Assembly: GCA_002506175.1 (NCBI GenBank)
Contig: DAXB01000059.1
Coordinates: 1,308-26,019 of the forward strand
DNA: 24,712 bases
Direction of reading: 5' to 3'
From: Methanomassiliicoccaceae archaeon UBA113
GTDB taxonomy: Archaea; Thermoplasmatota; Thermoplasmata; Methanomassiliicoccales; Methanomethylophilaceae
Part shown: positions 1 through 8,122 of the stretch, piece after piece
Layout of the letters: every line of letters begins with the position of its first letter
Position numbering within the stretch: the stretch's first letter is position 1
Notes under the pieces: model-generated
What the model was told of the DNA's origin: nothing
Seen by the model: only the letters and a program-made list of their open reading frames with translations
Databases searched by the model: none
Position numbers and translations under genes: made by a program

Positions 1-941
1 GGGTCGGTGAGCTCGGCGTTGAGGGCACCGATATCCTTGTCCGACAGCTTGTCTGTGGGCAGGTCGTAGTTCAGGATGTCCGACGGCGTGATTCCGATGA
101 ACTGCGCCGTTGGCGTAGCAAGGTACTCGGAGATGTGAGCGGTCTTGATAGCTCCGTATGCGACGGATGCGAAGATCCTGAATGACCACGGGTCCCCGTC
201 GGTGAAGACGGTGACGGGGAGGTTGTACTCTTCGTTGAGCCTCTTGATGAGACGCCTGGTGGACCTTGCGGGCTGTCCCGAGAGGTGTACCAACGCGCAG
301 TTGTACTTCTCGGGGAAGCCGTTCTCGATCAACCTGGCGAACATTCCTCCTGTCTCGATCGCCATGATGAACTTCACGTTTCCAGGTTTGATCTTGAATG
401 TGTCCTCCTCGACTTTGTAGGGGACGGCGAATCCCGTCTCGGGGACATCGTCGATGCAGTTGTTGGTCTTCCACGTCCCCTTGGTGGTGATCGTGGTGAA
501 GTTGAGGTCCCCGTAGACGTGTGCTCCAGATTCCTCAGGACGGAGCTTGAAGTCCTCCCTCATGCATCCAGTTATGGTCTCCAGATCCTCTGCCAGCAGG
601 TTGCTCTCATCCTGGGAGTGGAACTTCGCGTTGTGCCAACCCTCGGAGATGTAGTACATTTCCCTTAAGGTGGATGATTTCCCTTCCTTGATCATCTCGT
701 TGATGAAGTCGGTCGTGTACGCTGTCCTGAGCATGGAGACTGCTCCCTGGACCGTCTTCGCTGTACGGGCCGTCTTCAGGTCCCCGTATGTCCATACGTT
801 ATGCCTGGAATCGAATTCTATGTTCTTCTTAGACCTGAGCGGGAGGTTCATCGCAGGGATGTCCCCGTTGTCAAGCTGGTCATAGATGTTGGAAATGACG
901 CCTGTGAGGCTGTCGAGTGCGAATTTCTGCCTGTCATTCAT
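1..941 (-). CDS. top6A: DNA topoisomerase VI subunit A (partial, 3' end outside window)
   Basis: This is the DNA-cleaving subunit of the type IIB topoisomerase, which with Top6B relaxes and decatenates DNA by an ATP-driven double-strand passage. The first 313 residues are in the window. The winged-helix region carries the RExYY motif (REMYY) with the tyrosine pair at residues 96-97, one of which forms the covalent DNA link. The Toprim domain follows, with its acidic residue in FIMAIETGG and the DGD triad in TVFTDGDPW. The ATG at 941 overlaps the top6B stop by 8 bases (ATGAATGA), so the two are probably translationally coupled in one operon. The C-terminus lies beyond base 1. The family is also related to Spo11, but pairing with Top6B makes the assignment secure. 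Confidence 0.96.
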   Translation of the reverse strand, partial: MNDRQKFALDSLTGVISNIYDQLDNGDIPAMNLPLRSKKNIEFDSRHNVWTYGDLKTARTAKTVQGAVSMLRTAYTTDFINEMIKEGKSSTLREMYYISEGWHNAKFHSQDESNLLAEDLETITGCMREDFKLRPEESGAHVYGDLNFTTITTKGTWKTNNCIDDVPETGFAVPYKVEEDTFKIKPGNVKFIMAIETGGMFARLIENGFPEKYNCALVHLSGQPARSTRRLIKRLNEEYNLPVTVFTDGDPWSFRIFASVAYGAIKTAHISEYLATPTAQFIGITPSDILNYDLPTDKLSDKDIGALNAELTD

Positions 942-2961
942 CGTCAAGGTCTTCCACCTCCTCTTTCTCGTCCGCATCGTCTTCCACAAGGTCGTCCTCC
1001 GCGGTCTGGACTATATCGAGTCCTTTTATTCCCCAGTCTCCGGGCAGCATCTCGGCTCCCATAACCATCACGGGGTTGAGTCCGGAGAAGAATATGTCGT
1101 CGGCATCGAATGTGTCCGCCATCTCTCCGCTCAGTTCGAATGACACCACGGCCGATGTGGACGGTGCGATGTCCTTCACTTCCCAGTTTGCTTTTCCTTC
1201 GTCGTTCATGTCCAGGAAGTAATCTCCCGAGAATAGGGACAGGTTTACTGCCTCCTTCGGGACCTGGGCGTGCAGCCTTATGGTACGTGGCTGCGAAGTG
1301 TAGTTGTATATCGTGTACTTGATCGTGCGGAGCTTCTTGTTCTCCTTCACGACAGTGGGTTCCACCCAGACCACGTTCATGATCTTGGTGATGGTCCTGC
1401 TGAGGTCCGGTACTGGTTTGTTGAGGTGCTGGGAAACCTTCTCGGCCATGTCGGGGAGGATCTCCTGGACGATTTCGAACTTGGCGTGCGTCTTATTCTT
1501 CCTCTCCATCTTGTTCAGGTGGCTCTTGAGGTTCCTGGCGCACAGCCTGAGCGCGAGTCCGATCTCGCTCTGGAGTTCGGGGAACGAAGCGACAGCTTCT
1601 TTTCCCTCGGATGTGAACGGAACTTTGGTGGATGCGACGTGCACGAGGATGATGGCGGGTCCGAACGGGATTCCTTTGCCTCCTCTTTGCTCCAGGCCGT
1701 ATCTTCTCCAATCCATCTCGGAGACAGCTTTAGTGATGGCGCAGTCTCCCTGTTTGAACAGGAGAGGCACACGGTTTGCGAATCTGTATATCTGGACCTG
1801 TCCGTCGGAGGGTATGTCTCCTCCGTAGACGATACCAGCCTCGACGACGAACGGGTTTCCGTTGACCGCTTTAGGAGAGCGGGTAATGGGTGTCGCATAG
1901 TATTCGGGCCTGAGTCCGTCCAGGACATGCATGAGTCCCTTTTTGATGAGCGTGTCTCCGATCGGTGAGAGGCAGTCGGTGGGAGGAGCCATGATCTTGA
2001 CCTTTTTGATTGCATCGAGGATTGCGATGGCCTCTTCTCTTTCCAGTTTATCGGGCTTTTTATCCGGATTGACCTTGGATATCTCGAATATCTCGGACGC
2101 AAGCCTGTCTGTGATCCTGGAGAAGTCATTCTTCATGAATGACTTCATAGTCTTTTGTTGTGTGTTGCCCGCGTACTTGAACAGGTCTCCGATCTCCATT
2201 CCTTCCGGATGGGGCTTGATCTCCTTGGGCCTCGGGGGCATGATGTCGGTAGCCCTCTCGAATACGGTCTTGGTTCCCTCGGGGTCGTAGAATGTTATCT
2301 GAGCATGGGGGTTTACGATCGCAGTCTCTTTGAGATATTCGAAGATCGACTGCTTTCCGGTGATGTACCTTCCCTTCGTGGTGTACTCGATAAGGGTTCC
2401 GTGCTGTTTCCCTTCCCATGTGAATGCCTTGTCGTTGGTGACCACGGGCCTGTTGGTCTTGGTGTCGATGAAAATATCCATCTGCCAAGCGACCTCGTCC
2501 TCCCCCTCGATCTTCGATTGGGCGTGTGCGGGTTTTCCCGTGGTGATGTTTCCGTACATGATGGTGGCGGAGATACCGATACCCTGCTGTCCTCTGGACT
2601 GCCTCAGGGCGTGGAACCTGGATCCGTAAAGCAGACGTCCGAACACGTTCGGCATCGCCTTGTGGGTTATTCCGGTTCCGTTATCCTCGATCGACACATG
2701 GTAATCCTCGTCGTTGAGTCTGTCGATCTTGACCGATATCTCAGGGAGGATGTTGGCTTCCTCGCAGTTGTCCAGCGAGTTGTCCACTGCTTCCTTGATT
2801 CCCATAAGCAGGGATTTCGACCTTGAGTCGAATCCAAGAATCTGCTTGTTTTTCTCGAAGAATTCGGTAACGGAGATCTCCTGCTGTTTCGATTCCAATT
2901 TCTGGGCCGTCACCGTTTTCTTCGGTGCGGCCGTCTCTTTAGCATCTGTATCTGAGGGCAT
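934..2961 (-). CDS. top6B: DNA topoisomerase VI subunit B
   Basis: This is the ATPase subunit of topoisomerase VI; ATP-driven dimerisation of its GHKL domain gates the DNA break made by Top6A. The 675 residues show a Lys-rich N-terminal extension of about 25 residues, then the GHKL domain with ExxDN (E57, N61), DNGTG from D93, and the ATP-lid motif GQQGIGIS. A helix-2-turn-helix region and transducer domain follow, with the conserved switch-lysine segment PFTSEGKEA. The C-terminal 130 residues or so resemble the Ig-like extension of euryarchaeal enzymes, ending in an acidic tail. A TATA-like ATTAAAAC is centred 28 bases before the ATG, so the message is probably leaderless. top6A follows with an overlap. 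Topoisomerase VI is reported absent from Thermoplasmatales proper, so its presence argues for another Thermoplasmata order or another euryarchaeal group. Confidence 0.97.
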   Translation of the reverse strand: MPSDTDAKETAAPKKTVTAQKLESKQQEISVTEFFEKNKQILGFDSRSKSLLMGIKEAVDNSLDNCEEANILPEISVKIDRLNDEDYHVSIEDNGTGITHKAMPNVFGRLLYGSRFHALRQSRGQQGIGISATIMYGNITTGKPAHAQSKIEGEDEVAWQMDIFIDTKTNRPVVTNDKAFTWEGKQHGTLIEYTTKGRYITGKQSIFEYLKETAIVNPHAQITFYDPEGTKTVFERATDIMPPRPKEIKPHPEGMEIGDLFKYAGNTQQKTMKSFMKNDFSRITDRLASEIFEISKVNPDKKPDKLEREEAIAILDAIKKVKIMAPPTDCLSPIGDTLIKKGLMHVLDGLRPEYYATPITRSPKAVNGNPFVVEAGIVYGGDIPSDGQVQIYRFANRVPLLFKQGDCAITKAVSEMDWRRYGLEQRGGKGIPFGPAIILVHVASTKVPFTSEGKEAVASFPELQSEIGLALRLCARNLKSHLNKMERKNKTHAKFEIVQEILPDMAEKVSQHLNKPVPDLSRTITKIMNVVWVEPTVVKENKKLRTIKYTIYNYTSQPRTIRLHAQVPKEAVNLSLFSGDYFLDMNDEGKANWEVKDIAPSTSAVVSFELSGEMADTFDADDIFFSGLNPVMVMGAEMLPGDWGIKGLDIVQTAEDDLVEDDADEKEEVEDLDDE

Positions 2962-2985
2962 CCAGGTGGACGGATGAGTTCCCCT

Positions 2986-2993
2986 GTTTTAAT
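2986..2993 (-). promoter_or_regulatory. TATA box of top6B-top6A operon
   Basis: ATTAAAAC on the minus strand is centred about 28 bases before the top6B ATG, which predicts a leaderless or nearly leaderless transcript. No Shine-Dalgarno sequence is seen before this start. Confidence 0.5.
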
Positions 2994-3050
2994 CATTGTC
3001 GTTTGAACTTATGTTCTTCGACTGATAGGTTGCGGCTGTTAACCGCGATA

Positions 3051-3084
3051 ATAGAAAAATAGTCCGGACCCCGGTGATCCGGGG
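3051..3084 (-). terminator. Hairpin terminator after the zinc-ribbon membrane gene
   Basis: Reading the minus strand past the TAA at 3095, a perfect 6-bp stem CCCCGG/CCGGGG with a 4-base loop (3069-3084) is followed by TATTTTTCTATTAT. This looks like an intrinsic terminator separating this gene from top6B. Confidence 0.6.
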
Positions 3085-3094
3085 CCTTGGACGT

Positions 3095-4231
3095 TTACTG
3101 TTTTGTCTTCGGAGTTTCGGACTCGTCATCCTCATCGAAGAGAGCGCCGCAGTACGGGCATCTCTGAGCATTCGCGGGAACGACTTTTCCGCAGTCGGAG
3201 CACGTGAACGTTTCTGTTGATACATCCACCGTTCCGTCGACGTGGGTGATGACGTTCTCTGTTTCCTCGTTGAATTTCTCGCCGCATTTGGGACAGAACT
3301 GAGCATCTACGGGGACCTCTGTTCCGCACTCCGAGCATACGAAGAAGTCCTTCTTATGGAGGACTTTGATCTCTTCAGGGACTTCGATGGGTGCACCGCA
3401 TTTCCTGCATGTGATCTCTCCGGGGAGGACCAGACAACCGCACTGTTTGCATTTGTCATATCCTGCGGGATAGAGCCTTCCGTCTTTCTCCATCTTCGCA
3501 CGGGTCTTCTCTGCGCTTCTCCTCATGAGTGCCGAGAAGATCAGCAGGAGATAGTACACGAGACCAATCTCTGCTATCGTCAGCCCGGATCCCCTGAGGT
3601 TCAGTGCATTTACGTCTGATGCGGACATTCCGTTGTTGTAGAACACCTGGAAGCTCTCTCCCTTTATCCTGTTTCCATCCTTGTCCAGGACGTCCACCTG
3701 TATGTAATAGTATTTGCCTTTCGGCAACTCGACGTGACCCACGATCTTGCCATCGATACGATTCAGCTCGATAGGTATTCTCTTCTCACTTCCATCCATG
3801 GCAGGATATCCGAAGTTCATCATTCCTATGACAAAATACTCGGCTTTGTAATCGGCCTCTTTGTCCGAGGGCGTTATGATGAGGTTTTCGCCATCCCATG
3901 TGGCTTCCTGGATGTAGCTGTGGTCCTTGCTTTCGTATCCCATGCTGTTTGTTGCTGAGCCGCTGTATGCGAACGCGACCACGATGAGGATCGCTACGAC
4001 GAATACAGCTCCCACTATAGCCTTGATCGGGACTGACTTGACCCCAGTGACGTGGGGGATCATGTAAAGAAGGATCGCTACGATGAAGAATCCCAGGCAC
4101 ATGCTCAGGATCATGCCTGTAGCGGTCAGGACCATCGCTATGATGAATCCGGCAACGATACCTATCCATTGCTTGTATCCCAGAGCCTTGAACTCTCCGA
4201 TGATGTTGAGTTTCTTCGCAGTTTCTGTCAT
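3095..4231 (-). CDS. Membrane protein with three C-terminal zinc ribbons
   Basis: This 378-residue protein has no named family I can recognise. Near the N-terminus there are three hydrophobic helices (roughly residues 22-88). An exposed segment of about 130 residues rich in beta-type sequence follows, then a fourth membrane helix (GLVYYLLLIFSALM). After that come three consecutive treble-Cys-pair zinc ribbons: CKQCG/CRKCG, CSECG/CPKCG and CSDCG/CPYCG. The arrangement suggests an outside sensing or scaffold domain with a cytosolic zinc-binding tail; this is inference. An in-frame ATG exists at 4264, but the TATA box at 4252-4260 lies downstream of it and is centred 25 bases before the ATG at 4231, so 4231 is the likely leaderless start. 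The gene diverges from the iron-sulfur flavoprotein gene. Confidence 0.85.
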   Translation of the reverse strand: MTETAKKLNIIGEFKALGYKQWIGIVAGFIIAMVLTATGMILSMCLGFFIVAILLYMIPHVTGVKSVPIKAIVGAVFVVAILIVVAFAYSGSATNSMGYESKDHSYIQEATWDGENLIITPSDKEADYKAEYFVIGMMNFGYPAMDGSEKRIPIELNRIDGKIVGHVELPKGKYYYIQVDVLDKDGNRIKGESFQVFYNNGMSASDVNALNLRGSGLTIAEIGLVYYLLLIFSALMRRSAEKTRAKMEKDGRLYPAGYDKCKQCGCLVLPGEITCRKCGAPIEVPEEIKVLHKKDFFVCSECGTEVPVDAQFCPKCGEKFNEETENVITHVDGTVDVSTETFTCSDCGKVVPANAQRCPYCGALFDEDDESETPKTKQ

Positions 4232-4251
4232 TGGAGTTGCATACCCTGTCC

Positions 4252-4260
4252 ATTTTAAAA
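4252..4260 (-). promoter_or_regulatory. TATA box of the zinc-ribbon membrane gene
   Basis: ATTTTAAAA as read on the plus strand (TTTTAAAAT on the minus strand) is centred about 25 bases before the ATG at 4231. It decides against the longer start at 4264, which would lie upstream of the promoter. Confidence 0.6.
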
Positions 4261-4306
4261 ACATCGTGGGAAGCCCCTGTCATGCTAACATGTTTTCGTC
4301 AATCAC

Positions 4307-4316
4307 ATTTTAAAAA
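4307..4316 (+). promoter_or_regulatory. TATA box of iron-sulfur flavoprotein gene 1
   Basis: ATTTTAAAAA is centred about 28 bases before the ATG at 4339. It is divergent from the TATA box at 4252-4260, and only about 108 bases separate the two start codons. Confidence 0.6.
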
Positions 4317-4338
4317 GAAACATGTCGTAACTCATTTC

Positions 4339-4884
4339 ATGAGGAAAGTCCTCGTCATTTCAGGAACGCCCCGGAACGGAGGGAACTCAGAGCGTCTCTG
4401 TGAGGAGTTCGCGAAGGGTGCCAAGGAAGCCGGTAACGAAGTCGAGCTTATCTCGCTCAGAGGCAAGGAAATAGGGTTCTGCAACGCCTGCGATTACTGC
4501 ATGAATCATGACAGGGTATGCTGTGTGAAGGATGATGTGGGCGAGATCCTTGAGAAGATGGTCGCGGCCGATGTCCTGGTCATGGCAAGCCCCGTGTACT
4601 ATTTTGCCGTGGATGCTCAGATCAAGGCACTGATTGACCGTACATACTGCATATGGGATCAGCCCGGGCTCATGAACAAGGAGTTCTACTATCTTATGAC
4701 GTCCTGGAGGGAGTACGAGTGGGCAATGGATTGCACATTGGAATGCTTCCGCGGTTTCGCCAAGTGTCTGAAGGGATCAAAGGAGATGGGATACATATGC
4801 GCGAAGGGATTCTGGGACAAGGGCGAGATTGAGGGTTCGAAGTTCCTGGAGCAGGCATACGAGATGGGAAAATCGGTTCAGTGA
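4339..4884 (+). CDS. Iron-sulfur flavoprotein (flavodoxin-fold, NADPH-dependent FMN reductase family)
   Basis: This 181-residue flavodoxin-fold protein should bind FMN through the loop SGTPRNGGNS (residues 8-17) and the segment MASPVYYF. Cysteines C48, C51, C54 and C61 give C-x2-C-x2-C-x6-C, which matches the compact motif (C-x2-C-x2-C-x4-7-C) that binds a 4Fe-4S cluster in the iron-sulfur flavoprotein (Isf) of methanogenic archaea. Isf takes electrons from ferredoxin and can reduce oxygen species; the physiological partner here is unknown. The open frame extends upstream to 4231, but the TATA box at 4307-4316 places transcription start at the ATG at 4339. A second family member lies at 21420-21998. 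The alternative is a generic flavodoxin-family oxidoreductase without a cluster. Confidence 0.85.
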   Translation: MRKVLVISGTPRNGGNSERLCEEFAKGAKEAGNEVELISLRGKEIGFCNACDYCMNHDRVCCVKDDVGEILEKMVAADVLVMASPVYYFAVDAQIKALIDRTYCIWDQPGLMNKEFYYLMTSWREYEWAMDCTLECFRGFAKCLKGSKEMGYICAKGFWDKGEIEGSKFLEQAYEMGKSVQ

Positions 4885-4909
4885 TCCCGGGGTCGAAGCA
4901 GGCACTACC

Positions 4910-4917
4910 ATTTAAAA
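4910..4917 (+). promoter_or_regulatory. TATA box of the duplicated zinc-ribbon protein gene
   Basis: ATTTAAAA is centred about 25 bases before the ATG at 4939, predicting a leaderless transcript. It starts only 25 bases after the stop of the preceding flavoprotein gene, so the two genes are separately transcribed. Confidence 0.6.
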
Positions 4918-4938
4918 CACAATACCGTACGGGAGCGT

Positions 4939-6957
4939 ATGACGCTTCTCTTCACCAAGTGCCCGTACTGCGGTTCCAACCTGATGCTCCTCAATACTGA
5001 GGATTCCAAAGCCAACTGTATCATTTGCAGCAAGTTTCACGATTTCACTGAATCGGAGGTGAAGGAAGCCGAGGCCAAGCGCGATTCCGTATCGGAGAAG
5101 TATCTCCCGCAGGTCCAGAGGGCTTTCGAGGCCAAGGACTTCGAGGCCATGAAAGCCATTGCCGATGAGTTGGTCCATGAGGGAATATCATCATGGTACG
5201 CATGGATGTGCATCGGATGGCTGGATATGCGTGAAGGGAACACAGGCAATGCTTTGGAGGATCTGAAGTTAGCGGCATCGTTCCTCGATGAGGAGAACTA
5301 CGATGAGTTCTACGAGACGGCGATGGAGGTCATTCTGGATGCAATGGAGGAGGCAGCCAGGAACGACAAGGAGTGGTTCACTGAGGACGCATCGTTGGTT
5401 ACATTCGCGGCGACACTCTCGGAGCGTTTCGAGCATCTGCAGTCTGATGGGGATTTTGTCATGGACCTCTTGAAAAGGGTGGGAACACTCGAGGACGATG
5501 TGGATAAGCAGTCGATGGGTCTCGCTCTGATCAGCGAGATCGTCCTCTGCGTTCTCGACTATTATTCGGGCAACACGTTCGTCATAGATCACCAGGATAT
5601 CCTGAACAGTGCGATATCGTCGATCGAGACCATCCAGTCGAAGGTCGAATCCATGAAGTTCGATGGTTCTGTCAACAGGCAGCTCGTGTCAAACCTCGGA
5701 CCAGGATACGTCTCGTTCATGAAGGATATGCTGGCTTTCGAGGATTCCATGGCCCAGTCATTCACCGAGGACCAGCTCTTAGATCTCTGCGACTATTGGT
5801 CTTCGAATGATTATGAGGAGGTATTCGACCTCTTCCAGGATGTTTTCACCTTGCATAACGATGTAGTCTCATCAGGCGGACGCAACAAGGGTGCGGTCAA
5901 GAAGAGGGATGCGGCTATGGCGGAGTACGAAGCCGCATACAGGAAGCCTCTCGACGAGGGGCTCACAGAGAGCAATAAAGGTCAGGATGAGGATTTCGAC
6001 AGGATCTGTCCGGAATGCGGAGCATACTTGAAAGCGGATGATTCTGGAATGATGGTGTGCGAGTGCGGATTCAAGAGTAGGATGGTTACGAAGGACATAT
6101 TGGATCTTCCCGAGGACATGGGGAAGTTAGTCCCGATGATCCGGAGGGCCATGGATGAGAAGGACCCTACGATGCTGAACAACATCGGGGAGAAGATACT
6201 GTCAATAGACGAGGACGACTGGCACGGATCATTCGCATTGGCCGAGTCCTGTCTGCTGGATTCCGAGTTCGGTGAAGCGGTTATGATGTTCCTCCAGGCT
6301 TCCGAGACAGTCGGACCGAAGGATATTGTCCAGTTCAGGAAGGATGTTGTCGAGGGTATAGGGAATGCCATGTGCGTGGTCGAGGACACCAACCAGATGT
6401 CTGCCGTGATCCTCATGCCGATGCTTCTAGAATCTCTGTACGGCGAGGAAAAGGGCTGTAAGTCGATCCCGGAGCTTGTATCAATCCTCTCCAACGCACC
6501 GTATGACAACTCCTTCAGAGGTTACATTGTATCAAACATCATAGGGTCGTTAATAACGGTCCATTTCATCCACAACATAGATCCGGCGGAGCAGAGGGCC
6601 CTGTGCGTATCGGTTCTCGAACTTATCGACAGGATGGAAGCATCCACGAAGACAATCAAGGAGGACGAACCCGGGATGAAGGACGACGTTCTCACCTTCA
6701 CGCAGTCATACAGGGATATGCTGAATGTTCTCATCGCCGGATACGATTCCAAGGCGTCGGATCCTAAGGAGGCAGGATTCATCACAGGATACTGGTCCGC
6801 TGCCCCCGAGGAGTACGAGGAGCTGGTCGGGGAACTCGGCAGTGCGCTGTCCATAGACGACAACGTCGCGTACAGTCCCAAATCCAATACGATGCAGAAG
6901 GCTGTTCGCGACATGGGCAAGTATGTCGATATATACGTCAAAGCAGGTCGCGATTAA
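4939..6957 (+). CDS. Large soluble protein with two zinc ribbon plus helical-repeat units
   Basis: I do not recognise a family for this 672-residue protein. It has no membrane segment. A zinc ribbon at residues 8-30 (CPYC, then CIIC) is followed by a long, acidic, alpha-helical region of TPR-like character. A second zinc ribbon lies at residues 357-376 (CPEC, then CEC), again followed by a helical region. The start of each helical part matches: LPQVQRAFEAKD from residue 56 and VPMIRRAMDEKD from residue 398, an offset near 342. The protein is therefore probably an internal duplication. Its role could be protein-protein or nucleic-acid scaffolding, but nothing seen decides this. The gene has its own TATA box and ends with TAA, followed by a second in-frame TAA. 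Confidence 0.85.
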   Translation: MTLLFTKCPYCGSNLMLLNTEDSKANCIICSKFHDFTESEVKEAEAKRDSVSEKYLPQVQRAFEAKDFEAMKAIADELVHEGISSWYAWMCIGWLDMREGNTGNALEDLKLAASFLDEENYDEFYETAMEVILDAMEEAARNDKEWFTEDASLVTFAATLSERFEHLQSDGDFVMDLLKRVGTLEDDVDKQSMGLALISEIVLCVLDYYSGNTFVIDHQDILNSAISSIETIQSKVESMKFDGSVNRQLVSNLGPGYVSFMKDMLAFEDSMAQSFTEDQLLDLCDYWSSNDYEEVFDLFQDVFTLHNDVVSSGGRNKGAVKKRDAAMAEYEAAYRKPLDEGLTESNKGQDEDFDRICPECGAYLKADDSGMMVCECGFKSRMVTKDILDLPEDMGKLVPMIRRAMDEKDPTMLNNIGEKILSIDEDDWHGSFALAESCLLDSEFGEAVMMFLQASETVGPKDIVQFRKDVVEGIGNAMCVVEDTNQMSAVILMPMLLESLYGEEKGCKSIPELVSILSNAPYDNSFRGYIVSNIIGSLITVHFIHNIDPAEQRALCVSVLELIDRMEASTKTIKEDEPGMKDDVLTFTQSYRDMLNVLIAGYDSKASDPKEAGFITGYWSAAPEEYEELVGELGSALSIDDNVAYSPKSNTMQKAVRDMGKYVDIYVKAGRD

Positions 6958-6967
6958 GTAAACTAAT

Positions 6968-6976
6968 TAATAAAAG
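6968..6976 (+). promoter_or_regulatory. Probable TATA box of the DRG GTPase gene
   Basis: TTAATAAAAG-like sequence is centred about 38 bases before the ATG at 7009, predicting a leader of about 12 bases. No strong Shine-Dalgarno sequence is seen. Confidence 0.4.
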
Positions 6977-7008
6977 GGGAAACATCCCAGCGGAAGAGAG
7001 AGCGGAAT

Positions 7009-8115
7009 ATGGCCACAATCGAGGAGCAGATTAAGGAATTGGAGGAGCAGATCTCCAAGACCAAATACAACAAGGCTACCGAAGGTCATATTGGAAAGCT
7101 CAAGGCTAAGATTGCGCGTCTCGCCGAAGAAGAGGAGAAGAGACGTTCCTCCAAGGGCGGAAACACCAAGGGATTCTACGTCAAGAAGGCCGGAAACGCA
7201 ACCGTGGCTCTGGTCGGATTCCCGTCTGTCGGAAAGTCGACGCTTCTGAACCAGCTAACCGGAGCGAAGTCCGAGGTCGGAGCATACCACTTTACGACCC
7301 TGGATGTCGTTCCCGGAGTCATGGTCTACAACCATGCCAAGATCCAGATCCTGGATATGCCCGGACTGATCAAGGATGCCTCCCGCGGAAAGGGAAGGGG
7401 AAGAGAAGTCATCGCAGCCGCAAGATCGGCCGATGTCATTCTTCTTGTCGTGGACATCTTCAACCCGAACATGAATGTTTTGTTCAAGGAGCTTTATAAC
7501 GCCGCTATCCGTCTCAACCAGGAGAAGCCCGATGTCGTCATCACCCCGTCGGACCACGGAGGAATCCTCGTCAAGCCCACTGTCAAGCTCACCAAGATCA
7601 CGCCTGAGACTATCAAGGACATGACCGCGGCATACGGGCACATCAACGCCACCGTCGTCGTCCGTGAGGATATCGATGTCGAGCAGATGCTGGATGTTCT
7701 TGCCGGGAACAGGGTGTACATCAAGGCAATCATGGCGATCAACAAGACCGATCTCGCGAAGCCAGGACAGCTAGAGGCCGTTCTGGATATGCATAAGCAG
7801 TACCGTTGCGTCCCTATCTCCGCTGCAACAGGATTCGGGATGGATGAGCTCAAGCAGGGTCTGTACGACACCATCGATATGATCCGTGTGTTCCTGAAGC
7901 CTCAGGGACAGGAAGCCGATTTGGATGTCCCCCTTATCGTCAAGCGCGGCAATACCGTTGGGGACGTCTGCGAGCTCATCCACAGGGATTTCAAGAACAA
8001 TTTCAGGTATGCGATGATCTGGGGGGACAGTGCGAAGTTCCCCGGTCAGACTGTAGGTATGGACCATGTCGTCGCCGACAAAGATATTCTTTGTATCATC
8101 GTGAAGAGAACCTGA
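7009..8115 (+). CDS. DRG/Rbg-family GTP-binding protein (Obg-related, TGS domain)
   Basis: This is a developmentally-regulated-GTP-binding type GTPase of 368 residues, a universal archaeal and eukaryotic family linked to translation and ribosome function. A charged helical N-terminus (residues 1-48) precedes the G domain. G1 is GFPSVGKST (70-78), G3 is DMPGL in the segment QILDMPGLI, and G4 is NKTD in MAINKTDL. The loop SRGKGRGRE after G3 is typical of the Obg/DRG group. The C-terminal 75 residues or so (from about DVPLIVKRGNTVGD) fit a TGS domain, which binds RNA or ribosomes in relatives. The length is normal for the family. It converges on the MATE gene with 7 bases between the two stops. 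Confidence 0.95.
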   Translation: MATIEEQIKELEEQISKTKYNKATEGHIGKLKAKIARLAEEEEKRRSSKGGNTKGFYVKKAGNATVALVGFPSVGKSTLLNQLTGAKSEVGAYHFTTLDVVPGVMVYNHAKIQILDMPGLIKDASRGKGRGREVIAAARSADVILLVVDIFNPNMNVLFKELYNAAIRLNQEKPDVVITPSDHGGILVKPTVKLTKITPETIKDMTAAYGHINATVVVREDIDVEQMLDVLAGNRVYIKAIMAINKTDLAKPGQLEAVLDMHKQYRCVPISAATGFGMDELKQGLYDTIDMIRVFLKPQGQEADLDVPLIVKRGNTVGDVCELIHRDFKNNFRYAMIWGDSAKFPGQTVGMDHVVADKDILCIIVKRT

Positions 8116-8122
8116 TTGCGGG

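Noticed and set aside
1270..1968. A 232-codon open frame on the plus strand opposite top6B (and another at 2155-2826).
   Set aside because: Top6B is certain on the minus strand; these frames are artefacts of its codon use.
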